Assembly: GCA_007126675.1 (NCBI GenBank)
Contig: SLAU01000282.1
Coordinates: 1-18,464 of the forward strand
DNA: 18,464 bases
From: Balneolaceae bacterium
GTDB lineage: Bacteria > Bacteroidota > Rhodothermia > Balneolales > Balneolaceae
Direction of reading: 5' to 3'
Made by a program: the position numbers and the translations under genes. Below the pieces are notes generated by a model. The model did not search any database and had not been told where the DNA came from. It saw nothing but the letters and a program-made list of their open reading frames with translations. Positions 1-8,512 of this stretch are shown in pieces; position 1 is the stretch's first letter, and every line of letters begins with the position of its first letter.

Positions 1-561
1 ATCGATCACAGGCTTGCTTTGGAGCTTCTTGAAACCGTTGATATCGGGATGGTACGCGACGGAACCGCAATCGGTATCGGAATTGCAACTTCAATAAACC
101 GGCTCAGAGACAGTGAAGCTGAAAGCCGTGTGATAATACTGCTCACGGATGGTATGAATAATGCAGGTGAAATTGATCCCATTACAGCAGGTGAACTGGC
201 AGCTGCATATGGAATCAGAATATACACAATGGGTATCGGTACCCGGGGAACGGCACCGTACCCTATCGATGACCCCGTTTTTGGCAGGCGATATCAGAAT
301 GTGCCGGTCCACATTGATGAAGAAATGCTGAAAAAAATTGCAGATATGACCGGCGGACAGTATTACAGAGCAACAACCACAGAAGAACTTTCTGAGATTT
401 ATAGAGATATTGATGAACTTGAAAGAACCGAAATAGAAGAGATCATTTACCTTGATTATAAAGATCTCTATGCAGGTTTTCTGATTGGCGGAATCGCGCT
501 GCTTTTCATAGGGTTTATCAATGAACGATTTATAACCAGCTCACCTTTATTCCATAGTTGA
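1..561 (+). CDS. VWA domain protein, BatA/BatB-like, C-terminal part (5' truncated)
   Basis: The reading frame is open from the first base, so only the last 186 codons of a longer gene are visible. The segment is the second half of a von Willebrand factor A domain. DGTAIGIGIATS carries the metal-site (MIDAS) threonine and LLTDGMNNAG carries the MIDAS aspartate; the first MIDAS element (DxSxS) would lie upstream of the window. A single hydrophobic segment, YAGFLIGGIALLFIGF, sits about 25 residues from the C-terminus. This layout, a periplasmic VWA domain held by a C-terminal membrane helix, is that of BatA/BatB proteins of Bacteroidota aerotolerance operons, thought to act in envelope stress or protein complex assembly. 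The other Bat genes are not in view and would be upstream, so the exact Bat subtype is not settled. It ends 74 bases before mfd. Confidence 0.8.
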   Translation: MDHRLALELLETVDIGMVRDGTAIGIGIATSINRLRDSEAESRVIILLTDGMNNAGEIDPITAGELAAAYGIRIYTMGIGTRGTAPYPIDDPVFGRRYQNVPVHIDEEMLKKIADMTGGQYYRATTTEELSEIYRDIDELERTEIEEIIYLDYKDLYAGFLIGGIALLFIGFINERFITSSPLFHS

Positions 562-599
562 TTTTGGTGAATTGATAAATATCTTTTACCACTTCATAT

Positions 600-615
600 T
601 ATCCGGGTCCGGATA
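600..615. repeat. Short inverted repeat in the mfd leader
   Basis: TATCCGG-GT-CCGGATA is a perfect 7-bp-arm dyad lying 20 bases before the mfd start codon. As RNA it could form a small hairpin. A T-run (624-628) follows only 8 bases after the stem, so it does not look like a normal intrinsic terminator. It could be an operator or a 5' UTR hairpin; nothing else in the sequence decides this. Confidence 0.35.
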
Positions 616-635
616 TAGAATGCTTTTTAAATAAA

Positions 636-3600
636 ATGATGATTGAACGTATACAAAAAGCGGTTGTCGAAGAACTGCCGCTTCAAACAATTAAAGAACA
701 GATAAAAAAAAGAGAGAATCTCCATCTGAATGGTTTCACGGGCTCATCCCTTTCTTTTTTGTTTAAAAAGCTTCAGAATTTTTCCGGATCCGTGTTGTTT
801 ATCACCTCTGATGATGAAAGAGCGGCTGCCGTTGCTTCAGACCTTCAGCAGCTAAAATCAAGCGGAGTGAATTATTTCCCTTCAACACGGCGTAAGCCTT
901 ATGATGATCAAAGAATTCCAGATCTGTCCGTAATGGTGCAAAGATCTGAAGTTCTTGATGAAATAGTGAAAAGCGACCGTTTTTTCGTATCTGCATCAGT
1001 GGATGCAATCATTGAAAAGCTTGTTCCCGCTGAGGTGTTTAATAAATCATCCATCTTGCTGGAAAAAGGACAAACCATTTCTCCGGATAATCTGGCAGAG
1101 CAATTATCTGACCAGGGGTATGAAGCCGGGAGGTTTGTAGGCACACCCGGTGAGTATGCTATCAGAGGCGGTATTTTTGATATCTATCCCTTCTCGGGCA
1201 ATTACCCGGTGCGCATTGAATTTTTTGGAGATGAAATTGATACCATTCGTGAGTTTGATCCCGATTCACAGCGATCTGTTTCTTTTTTGAATGAAACACG
1301 GCTTGTACCAAATATCAATTTTTCGAATAACGGAAAAAAAGAAAGTCTTCTCTCCTATCTTCCGGAGAATTCGGTAATTGTACTTGAAGAATCAGACAAC
1401 CTGAGAGGAAGAATTGAAGAGTTTTTCGAAGAAGCCACTGAATCATTCAACACAAAAAGTAAAAGTTCAGAAGAGTTACCTCCTCCTGAACATGAGTATT
1501 TAACTGTTGAAGAATGGAGATCACAATTAGAAAAGTTTTCGCTGTTAACTTCAGGCCCGTTTAGTGACAAGATGAAATCCGGTGATGAGGTTAAACTTGA
1601 TTCCACACCTCATCCTTCATTTAATGGAAGTTTTAAACTGTTGAGAGATTTTATCACTGAAAAAAGCAGTGAAGGTTTTAAAACTATACTGTTTTGTGAG
1701 CACGAAAATCAGCTCGAACGATTTGACGAACTCCTGGGAGAACCGTCTGCTGAGTTTAATTACCAACTTGCCATTTTAAGTCTGAACAGCGGGTTCATTT
1801 TGAACCGGCCAAAGTTAGCCATCTTAACTGATCACCAGATTTTTAATCGTTATCACCGGCCGAAAATCAGGCAGAAGAAAGTCAGAGGCGGTATCTCTCT
1901 CAAAGAATTGAAAGATCTGAACGTTGGTGATTACGTAGTTCATGTAGATTATGGAATTGCAAAGTTTGCCGGATTCAAGAAAGTAAAAGTTCGAAATACC
2001 CTGCAGGAAACAGCAGTTCTGAGGTATAAAGATGATTCCATTCTTTATGTAAACGTATCGAGCCTGCATAAACTCCAAAAATATTCAGGCAAAGAGGGTA
2101 AGCAGCCCCGGATTACAAAACTTGGTTCAGGTGAATGGGCACGCAAAAAAGCGGCTACCAGGAAAAAGGTAAAAGATATAGCCCGTGAGCTGATTACTCT
2201 ATATGCCAAGCGTAAATCACAAAAAGCACATGCTTTTCAGCCCGACACTTCCTGGCAAACAGAAATGGAGGCGCGCTTTGAATATGAGGAAACACCGGAT
2301 CAGCTGGATACGATTAAAGCCGTAAAGAAGGATCTGGAAGCTGAACAGCCAATGGACAGGCTGATCTGTGGTGATGTAGGTTTTGGTAAAACAGAAGTAT
2401 CCATACGAGCAGCATTCAAAGCAGTGATGGAACAGAAACAAGTTGCAGTGCTGGTGCCTACTACCATACTGGCCGATCAGCATTCCAAAACGTTTAAAGA
2501 GAGAATGAAAGAATTTCCGGTTGTGATAGAATCTCTTTCCCGGTTCAGAACAGCCGCCGAGCAAAAAAAAGTAATCAAAGACTTGAAAGCCGGCAAAGTA
2601 GATATCTTAATCGGAACTCACAGAATTGTATCAAAAGATGTGGAGTTTAAAGATCTTGGGTTACTGGTTATTGATGAAGAGCAGCGCTTTGGTGTATCTG
2701 TAAAAGAAAAGCTAAAAAAATTCAGAGCTTCGGTGGATGTACTGACAATGACTGCCACTCCCATTCCGCGAACTCTGCAATATTCCTTAATGGGTGCAAG
2801 AGATTTAAGCATCATTAATACTCCGCCGCAAAACCGTCAGCCGGTATATACAGAAATTCACAGCTTTGATCCGAATTTGATCCGCGATGCAATTATCCAG
2901 GAAATTTCGAGAGGCGGACAGGTTTTCTTTATCAATAACAGGGTGAAAAATATTGAAGAAGTTGCTGAGATGATTCGTGAACTGGTACCCGATGTAAGGG
3001 TGATGACAGCACACGGTCAAATGTCAGCTTCAAAACTCGAAAAAATTATTCGGGATTTTTATCAGCATAAATTTGACGTTATCGTGTCTACAAATATTGT
3101 AGAGAACGGAATTGATATCTCTAATGCGAATACGATCATCATCAATAATGCAAACCGGTTCGGTTTATCGGAGCTGCACCAGTTGCGCGGGCGTGTTGGA
3201 CGATCAAACAGAAAAGCATTTTGTTACCTTATCACACCTGATGTGCGGCAGCTTTCATCGGATGCCCGTAAAAGGCTGATGGCTCTTGAAGAATTTTCAG
3301 ATCTTGGATCCGGATTCAATATTGCAATGCGTGACCTTGACATCAGGGGCGCCGGTGATATTTTAGGTGCCGAGCAAAGCGGATTTATCAATGATATCGG
3401 GTTTGAATTGTATACAAAGATTTTGGATGATGCCGTACGCGAGCTAAAAGAAACCGAATTCAGCTCCATGTTCGAAGGCGAAAAGAAACCTATTGATTAT
3501 CCCGACACACAAGTTGAGTTCGACTATTCAGCTTATCTGGATAACAGTTACGTCACCGATAATGTGGAGCGTCTTAATCTCTACAGGAAGTTATCTGAAG

Positions 3601-3992
3601 CTGATACGATGGATCAGATTCAAAGCTGGGAAGAAGAGTTACAGGACCGCTTTGGCAAACTGCCGGATGAGGCGTTAAATCTGAAGCTTGCCACCGAAAT
3701 TAAATTGATTGCCTCGCGCTTGTTGGTTAAAAAAGTGACGATAAGGTCAAACAGGGTTTGGCTTCAATTTCCTAAGAATGACTCTCTTCTCGGAAAGCAA
3801 TTTTATGATTCAGGATATTTTCAGACTCTGCTTAAAGATATCAGGGAAAATGAAGCTCATAAATTTGAAGTGATCCAGAAAAACAATACCGTAACTCTTG
3901 TGATACATGATTTGCAAACTCCTTTTGATGCAAAGAGTTATCTTTCAAAACTTACAGCTTTTCAGGCAGTTAATGAGATACAGTATGCATGA
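636..3992 (+). CDS. mfd: Transcription-repair coupling factor Mfd
   Basis: This 1118-residue protein has full Mfd length and domain order. It is the ATP-driven translocase that removes RNA polymerase stalled at DNA damage and recruits UvrA for nucleotide excision repair. The N-terminal UvrB-like module includes FVGTPGEYAIRGGIFDIYP (about 167-185). The CarD-like RNA polymerase interaction domain is at about 425-490 (LNVGDYVVHVDYGIAKFAG). The helicase motor has Walker A GDVGFGKTE (Lys585), DEEQ at 680-683, TATPIPRT just after 700, and motif VI RGRVGRS at 851-857. The translocation (TRG) region follows at about 880-911 (DLDIRGAGDILG), then the C-terminal D7 region. Two ATG codons are adjacent (636 and 639); either could be used and neither has a Shine-Dalgarno sequence. 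It overlaps the next gene by ATGA. No key motif is missing. Confidence 0.97.
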   Translation: MMIERIQKAVVEELPLQTIKEQIKKRENLHLNGFTGSSLSFLFKKLQNFSGSVLFITSDDERAAAVASDLQQLKSSGVNYFPSTRRKPYDDQRIPDLSVMVQRSEVLDEIVKSDRFFVSASVDAIIEKLVPAEVFNKSSILLEKGQTISPDNLAEQLSDQGYEAGRFVGTPGEYAIRGGIFDIYPFSGNYPVRIEFFGDEIDTIREFDPDSQRSVSFLNETRLVPNINFSNNGKKESLLSYLPENSVIVLEESDNLRGRIEEFFEEATESFNTKSKSSEELPPPEHEYLTVEEWRSQLEKFSLLTSGPFSDKMKSGDEVKLDSTPHPSFNGSFKLLRDFITEKSSEGFKTILFCEHENQLERFDELLGEPSAEFNYQLAILSLNSGFILNRPKLAILTDHQIFNRYHRPKIRQKKVRGGISLKELKDLNVGDYVVHVDYGIAKFAGFKKVKVRNTLQETAVLRYKDDSILYVNVSSLHKLQKYSGKEGKQPRITKLGSGEWARKKAATRKKVKDIARELITLYAKRKSQKAHAFQPDTSWQTEMEARFEYEETPDQLDTIKAVKKDLEAEQPMDRLICGDVGFGKTEVSIRAAFKAVMEQKQVAVLVPTTILADQHSKTFKERMKEFPVVIESLSRFRTAAEQKKVIKDLKAGKVDILIGTHRIVSKDVEFKDLGLLVIDEEQRFGVSVKEKLKKFRASVDVLTMTATPIPRTLQYSLMGARDLSIINTPPQNRQPVYTEIHSFDPNLIRDAIIQEISRGGQVFFINNRVKNIEEVAEMIRELVPDVRVMTAHGQMSASKLEKIIRDFYQHKFDVIVSTNIVENGIDISNANTIIINNANRFGLSELHQLRGRVGRSNRKAFCYLITPDVRQLSSDARKRLMALEEFSDLGSGFNIAMRDLDIRGAGDILGAEQSGFINDIGFELYTKILDDAVRELKETEFSSMFEGEKKPIDYPDTQVEFDYSAYLDNSYVTDNVERLNLYRKLSEADTMDQIQSWEEELQDRFGKLPDEALNLKLATEIKLIASRLLVKKVTIRSNRVWLQFPKNDSLLGKQFYDSGYFQTLLKDIRENEAHKFEVIQKNNTVTLVIHDLQTPFDAKSYLSKLTAFQAVNEIQYA

Positions 3993-4924
3993 AAGTAACC
4001 ATTAAACAGGCAATAGAAATCATCAAATCCGGCGGTGTTGTTGCTATGCCGACGGAAACAGTTTATGGTCTGGCAGCTGATGCTGCGAATCTGAGAGCAA
4101 TACAAAAAACGTTTAAAATTAAGGGGCGCCCACAGGATAATCCTTTAATCGTTCACCTTTCTTCTGTCGATCAATTAACAATGCTCGCAAAAGATATTCC
4201 GGAAGATGCATTTAAGCTTGCTGAACATTTTTGGCCGGGTCCTCTCACAATGGTTTTAAAAAAGAAAGAAACAGTACTGGATGCGGTTACCGCAGGCTTA
4301 GATACAGTTGCAGTTCGAGTACCTGATCACCCTATAGCTTTAGAATTAATCTCACAAAGCGGGCCCTTAACTGCCCCAAGTGCAAATCTTTCCGGCAAAC
4401 CCAGCCCCACAAAGCCGGAACATATTACGGAAGACTACGGCAATAAAATTCCCTTTCTGGATGGCGGTTCTACGAAAATCGGGATAGAATCAACCGTGCT
4501 GGATCTGTCACTCAAACCTTATTCAATACTAAGACCGGGTTCTGTTTCAAAAGAAGAGATATCTGAGGTTCTTACAACTGACATAAGTATTGCTTCTGAC
4601 ACTGATAGTTCTAAGAAAAGTCCGGGCACACGGTATTCACATTACAAACCTAAAGCGACAGTAAAATGGCTTGAAAATAATGATGTAATTATTCAGGATA
4701 ATAACAATTTTTATATTCTTCATTCTGACAAATTTCTACCCGTTGATTCTGCAAATATTCTTCATTTTCAGGGAGATTTTAATCATTTAGCAAGTGTTTT
4801 GTATGACCTATTCCGAACCGCTGATCATTCCGGTTATAAAACTATCTGGATAGAGCCTATCTCGGAAGTGAAAAACTATTCTATTACCGAAGCCTTGATA
4901 AACAGAATATCTAAAGCTATATAA
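3989..4924 (+). CDS. L-threonylcarbamoyladenylate synthase, Sua5 type
   Basis: The 311-residue protein belongs to the YrdC/Sua5 family, which makes threonylcarbamoyl-AMP from threonine, bicarbonate and ATP for the t6A37 modification of ANN-decoding tRNAs. The YrdC-fold core shows PTETVYGLAADA (21-32), the nucleotide-binding KIKGRPQDNPL (43-53), PSANLSG (130-136) and GIESTVLD (165-172). The linker SPGTRYSHYKP (211-221) and about 90 further residues form the Sua5 C-terminal domain, which makes this the long Sua5 form and not the short TsaC form. The start codon overlaps the mfd stop codon as ATGA, so the two genes are almost certainly cotranscribed and translationally coupled. The functional link between them is not obvious and may only be shared housekeeping expression. 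Confidence 0.93.
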   Translation: MKVTIKQAIEIIKSGGVVAMPTETVYGLAADAANLRAIQKTFKIKGRPQDNPLIVHLSSVDQLTMLAKDIPEDAFKLAEHFWPGPLTMVLKKKETVLDAVTAGLDTVAVRVPDHPIALELISQSGPLTAPSANLSGKPSPTKPEHITEDYGNKIPFLDGGSTKIGIESTVLDLSLKPYSILRPGSVSKEEISEVLTTDISIASDTDSSKKSPGTRYSHYKPKATVKWLENNDVIIQDNNNFYILHSDKFLPVDSANILHFQGDFNHLASVLYDLFRTADHSGYKTIWIEPISEVKNYSITEALINRISKAI

Positions 4925-4963
4925 TTTTAGTTTTATAACTTTTACTTTTTTTAAAATTCTAAC

Positions 4964-4987
4964 CTGAAACTTTTTCAGTTTCATTTT
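4964..4987 (+). terminator. Weak candidate terminator after the Sua5 gene
   Basis: TGAAAC (4965-4970), a loop of TTTTTCA, then GTTTCA (4978-4983) and four T residues. The stem is only 6 bp and A/T-rich, so this is a weak intrinsic terminator at best. It lies in the 118-bp AT-rich gap before the first FAS1 gene, where some transcription stop is expected. Confidence 0.25.
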
Positions 4988-5020
4988 GTTATGAGGTAAG
5001 TAATTTGATGTTAAAATTAA

Positions 5021-5030
5021 TTAACCCCAA
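5021..5030 (+). promoter_or_regulatory. Leader element TTAACCCCAA shared by both FAS1 genes (copy 1)
   Basis: The exact 10-mer TTAACCCCAA ends 12 bases before the ATG at 5043. The same 10-mer occurs 11 bases before the ATG of the second FAS1 gene and was not noticed before other genes here. It occupies the usual place of a ribosome binding site but does not resemble Shine-Dalgarno. It could be a translation enhancer, a regulator site, or simply retained from the gene duplication. Confidence 0.35.
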
Positions 5031-5042
5031 ACAACAGACAGA

Positions 5043-6419
5043 ATGATGAAAAAAAATAATCTATTCAGAAATTTTTCAATACTATTCGTCTTACCGATCG
5101 CTCTAATGTTTGCATTATCGGCATGCAGCGATGATGACCCGGTTTCGGCTGATGAACCTGATGGCCCAGGGCTTAACGTTCTGGAAACTGCAGCACAAAC
5201 AGGTCAGTATTCAATTTTTGTTGATCTTGTATCAGAAGTTGGACTTGAAGACGCATTTGAAGATGAAGATGTGACTCTCTTTGCGCCCAGTAATCAAGCA
5301 TTTTTGGATCTGCCAGATGGTCTTTTAGACAATCTCTCAGAAGATCAAATTGAACAGATCATATTGTTCCATGTGATTTCCGGTAGCGTTGAATCAGCAG
5401 AAATAACTGACCGACAGGATGCTGAAACAATCCTTGGCGAACTTTTACTGATCGTACGGAACGGAGATTTTATTTCGATCAACGCTTCAGCAAGTGTAGA
5501 AGAAGCAGACCTGGCAGCGTCAAATGGATTTATACACCGGCTAGATGAAGTTTTGCTTCCTTCCGCCATCAGAAATGAACTGGATGTTGCTAACATTATG
5601 GATGTAGCCCGGGAAGCAGGAGATTTTGAGATTCTTACAACAGCTGTAGAAGAAACAGGTTTAAGTACTACATTAAAATATGATAGACCAACAACTGTAT
5701 TTGCCCCAACTGATGATGCATTTGCAGAATTTGGAATTGAAAATGTAGAAGCACTCTCAGCAGATGAACTTACTGAAGTATTATTATACCATGTGGTTGC
5801 TACTGATGGGACCTCTGATACATTTGATACTCAGAACACTCTTCTGACTCTGGCTGGTGATAATATGTTTGTTACCATTGATAATAATGAAGTAACAGTG
5901 AACGCATCAACAAATGTAATTATGGCAGATGTTGAAGCAGAAAACGGAACCATACATGCGATAGATAATGTATTGCTTCCAGATTCATTCGGAACTATTG
6001 CTGATAATTTGACAAAAAACTATAATCTCTCAACACTCGCAGGTTTGCTTGAAGAACAGAATTTAACAGATGTGTTTGAAGACGAAACGGCAGATTTAAC
6101 GCTGTTTGCTCCTACTAACGATGCATTTGACGCCATTTCTGCTGAACTTGACGGACTAACTGATGAAGAAGTAAGTGAAACGCTTCTTTATCATGTATTA
6201 GATATGACTGTTGAGTCAGGTGATCTTGGTGAATCACAATTAGTTCAAACTTTAAACAATGATGAAGAAGTACTTGTAGAGTTTGTCGACGGTACTGTGC
6301 TGATTAATGAGTCATCAACAGTACAAATTGCTGATGTTATCGGAACAAATGGTGTGGTTCACATCGTTGATACCGTGCTACTGCCAGAAGATTTGGGCGG
6401 CGGCGCTCCTGCTGAGTAA
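5043..6419 (+). CDS. Lipoprotein with three FAS1 (fasciclin) domains
   Basis: A 458-residue secreted lipoprotein. The signal peptide ends in the lipobox LSAC (Cys28), followed by SDDDP, which resembles the surface-export signal reported for Bacteroidota lipoproteins, so display on the outer face of the outer membrane is likely. Three FAS1 domains follow at about 44-173, 182-313 and 318-449. Each has the H1 box (TLFAPSNQAF, TVFAPTDDAF, TLFAPTNDAF), a central FH or YH pair, and an H2-type NGxxHxxDxVLLP end. FAS1 domains mostly mediate adhesion to cells, matrix or polysaccharide; the ligand cannot be read from the sequence. The chain stops right after the third domain (GGGAPAE). The start may be 5043 or 5046 (MM). 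It is the upstream member of a tandem paralogous pair and has its own terminator. Confidence 0.92.
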   Translation: MMKKNNLFRNFSILFVLPIALMFALSACSDDDPVSADEPDGPGLNVLETAAQTGQYSIFVDLVSEVGLEDAFEDEDVTLFAPSNQAFLDLPDGLLDNLSEDQIEQIILFHVISGSVESAEITDRQDAETILGELLLIVRNGDFISINASASVEEADLAASNGFIHRLDEVLLPSAIRNELDVANIMDVAREAGDFEILTTAVEETGLSTTLKYDRPTTVFAPTDDAFAEFGIENVEALSADELTEVLLYHVVATDGTSDTFDTQNTLLTLAGDNMFVTIDNNEVTVNASTNVIMADVEAENGTIHAIDNVLLPDSFGTIADNLTKNYNLSTLAGLLEEQNLTDVFEDETADLTLFAPTNDAFDAISAELDGLTDEEVSETLLYHVLDMTVESGDLGESQLVQTLNNDEEVLVEFVDGTVLINESSTVQIADVIGTNGVVHIVDTVLLPEDLGGGAPAE

Positions 6420-6451
6420 TTACAACACTTCTATAATTTAAACTTATATCC

Positions 6452-6483
6452 AAGGGAATGTCTAAAAGGCATTCCCTTTTTTT
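6452..6483 (+). terminator. Rho-independent terminator of the first FAS1 gene
   Basis: A perfect 9-bp stem, AAGGGAATG (6452-6460) with CATTCCCTT (6470-6478), encloses a 9-base loop and runs into seven T residues (6477-6483). It begins 33 bases after the stop codon. The rest of the 279-bp gap to the next gene is AT-rich, with no ORF or RNA gene that I recognise; ATTGTGCAACAAT at 6531-6543 is a small dyad of unknown meaning. Confidence 0.9.
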
Positions 6484-6677
6484 GTTTTGGTATAATTTTT
6501 TTCCGTAAATCTATTTCGGATAGCTAATCTATTGTGCAACAATCAACTTCCTTAATCATATTCTGGCAGCAAGTTTCTTTTTTGTGATTAAAATTACTCA
6601 AGAGATAAATAATTGAAACGATTTGAACAATTGTGAAGTTTGGTGATCATAATTCAGTTAAATGACTTAATCAATTC

Positions 6678-6687
6678 TTAACCCCAA
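6678..6687 (+). promoter_or_regulatory. Leader element TTAACCCCAA shared by both FAS1 genes (copy 2)
   Basis: Second exact copy of the 10-mer found before the first FAS1 gene, here ending 11 bases before the ATG at 6699. Surrounding bases are similar in composition but do not align without gaps, so the 10-mer stands out. Its function is unknown. Confidence 0.35.
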
Positions 6688-6698
6688 TTATTTATAAA

Positions 6699-8450
6699 AT
6701 GAACTATTTAACAAATCCAATAAAAGGATTATCAAAAGTACTTCTATTACCGCTTGCACTTATTTTTGCACTTAGCGCTTGCAGTGATGATGACCCCGTA
6801 AGTGATATTGATGATCCTGCAACTGATCTCAATATTGTAGAAACCGCTCAGGAAGCCGGTGATTTTACCATACTTCTGGAAGCTGCTGCCGATCTTGATC
6901 TTGCTGAGTTTTTATCGCAGGAAGAGCTCACTGTCTTTGCGCCAACTGACGAAGCATTCAATAATCTTCCAGATGGTGTACTTGAAAGCCTTACAAATGC
7001 ACAGCTGGAAACAATCCTGACTTATCATCTTCTTGAAGGAAGTGTACAATCAGATGAAATCAGCGAGCAACAAGATGCTGAAACACTACTTGGCGAAAGA
7101 ATACTTCTTAGACGTCAGGGATCAGAAGTACTCGTAAATTCATCCACATCTGTGGTAATGGCAGATGTAGTTGCATCAAATGGAGTTATTCACGCCATTG
7201 ATGAAGTTTTGCTTCCATCAGAAATCCGCAATGAGCTTGGAATGCCTAACATTATAGACGTGGCCCGAGGAGCAGAAGGTTTCGATATTTTGCTTGGTGC
7301 AGTTGAAGAAACCGGACTCACAACTACCTTCAAATTCTTAGGACCATTCACACTTTTTCCGCCGAATGATGCAGCATTTGAATCACTAGGGCTTGAAGTG
7401 GTAGAATCGCTTACAAGCGAACAACTATCTGAAATTTTAGCTTATCATGTGATAGACGGAGCTGAAATTTTAGCCGGTGAATTAGATGCTGAACAGGCTG
7501 TTCCAAGTCTTACCGGCGAAAATCTTTTCATTACAGCCTCTGAAGGTGAAGTTACAGTGAATGGAACTGCTTCTGTAATACTCGCTGATGTTCAAACAGC
7601 AAACGGTGTAATGCACGCTGTGGATACCGTATTACTACCTGACTCCTTTGGAAATATTGTTGACAATGTGGTTAAGCGATTTGACTTATCTACATTAGCT
7701 GGGTTGGTAGTAGATCAAAATCTTGCTGGTGCACTTTCTGATCCAGATCAGGAATACACAGTATTTGCACCCACTAACGAAGCTTTTGAAGAGATCTCAC
7801 AAGTATTGGCTGGACTATCAGATGAAGAAGTAACCAATACGCTGCTGTATCATGTTTTGGACGCTGCAGTTGGCTCCGGAGACCTGCAGGAATCACAAAC
7901 TGTAGCCACATTAAATAATGGAGAAGAAATACTGATTGAAGTTTCGAACGGAACGGTACTCATTAACGGTGTAGCTGTGGTTCAGGTAGCTGATATTGAA
8001 GGCACAAATGGTATCATCCACACCATTGACGCTGTTTTAATCCCTGAAGAATTAGGCGGAGGTGTTCCTGGTGTACAGGCAGATGCCACTATAACGATCA
8101 ATAATGTTGGTTCCAGTGCATGGGTTGTTGAAACTATTGATGGAGAAGGAGCTTCAGCAGATACTGGTGTAGAAAACACAGCTATTACCTTGCAGGAAGG
8201 TCTCAGATACACCATTGTAAACCTGGGTGCAAACAATCACCCACTTCAGCTACGTGATGCAAGCGGCAATGTTTTAGTGGCTGCGCAAGGGAATGGAGAA
8301 CTCCAGAACTATGAACCCGCTAATGTGATTGTAAATGAAGATGAAGGGTCAATAACCTTTACACTTACCGGCGAACTGGCTGAAAGGATAGCCACCTACA
8401 ATTGTACACCTCATGCAGCCATGGAAGGTGATATAATTGTAAGTAATTGA
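6699..8450 (+). CDS. Lipoprotein with three FAS1 domains fused to a C-terminal cupredoxin domain
   Basis: A 583-residue lipoprotein with lipobox LSAC (Cys28) followed by SDDDP, as in its upstream paralogue. FAS1 domains lie at about 43-173, 182-313 and 319-450, with H1 boxes TVFAPTDEAF, TLFPPNDAAF (Ala-Pro replaced by Pro-Pro) and TVFAPTNEAF. After a GGGVPG hinge, residues 460-583 form a cupredoxin-like beta domain ending TYNCTPHAAMEGDIIVSN. Cys569, His572 and Met575 have the C-x2-H-x2-M spacing of amicyanin, and His514 in NNHPLQL is the likely upstream ligand, so a complete type 1 (blue) copper site is predicted. The protein would be an outer-membrane-anchored adhesin-like molecule carrying a redox or copper-binding module. 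The redox partner is unknown. It is followed by a strong terminator. Confidence 0.9.
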   Translation: MNYLTNPIKGLSKVLLLPLALIFALSACSDDDPVSDIDDPATDLNIVETAQEAGDFTILLEAAADLDLAEFLSQEELTVFAPTDEAFNNLPDGVLESLTNAQLETILTYHLLEGSVQSDEISEQQDAETLLGERILLRRQGSEVLVNSSTSVVMADVVASNGVIHAIDEVLLPSEIRNELGMPNIIDVARGAEGFDILLGAVEETGLTTTFKFLGPFTLFPPNDAAFESLGLEVVESLTSEQLSEILAYHVIDGAEILAGELDAEQAVPSLTGENLFITASEGEVTVNGTASVILADVQTANGVMHAVDTVLLPDSFGNIVDNVVKRFDLSTLAGLVVDQNLAGALSDPDQEYTVFAPTNEAFEEISQVLAGLSDEEVTNTLLYHVLDAAVGSGDLQESQTVATLNNGEEILIEVSNGTVLINGVAVVQVADIEGTNGIIHTIDAVLIPEELGGGVPGVQADATITINNVGSSAWVVETIDGEGASADTGVENTAITLQEGLRYTIVNLGANNHPLQLRDASGNVLVAAQGNGELQNYEPANVIVNEDEGSITFTLTGELAERIATYNCTPHAAMEGDIIVSN

Positions 8451-8467
8451 GTATCCGATAATTTTAG

Positions 8468-8498
8468 AACAGCCTCATTAATTGAGGCTGTTTTTTTT
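8468..8498 (+). terminator. Rho-independent terminator of the FAS1-cupredoxin gene
   Basis: AACAGCCTCA (8468-8477) pairs with TGAGGCTGTT (8483-8492) around a TTAAT loop, with a run of eight T residues at 8491-8498. It is a strong intrinsic terminator. The small lipoprotein gene starts only 14 bases after the T-run. Confidence 0.9.
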
Positions 8499-8512
8499 AA
8501 ATCGTTGATAAC

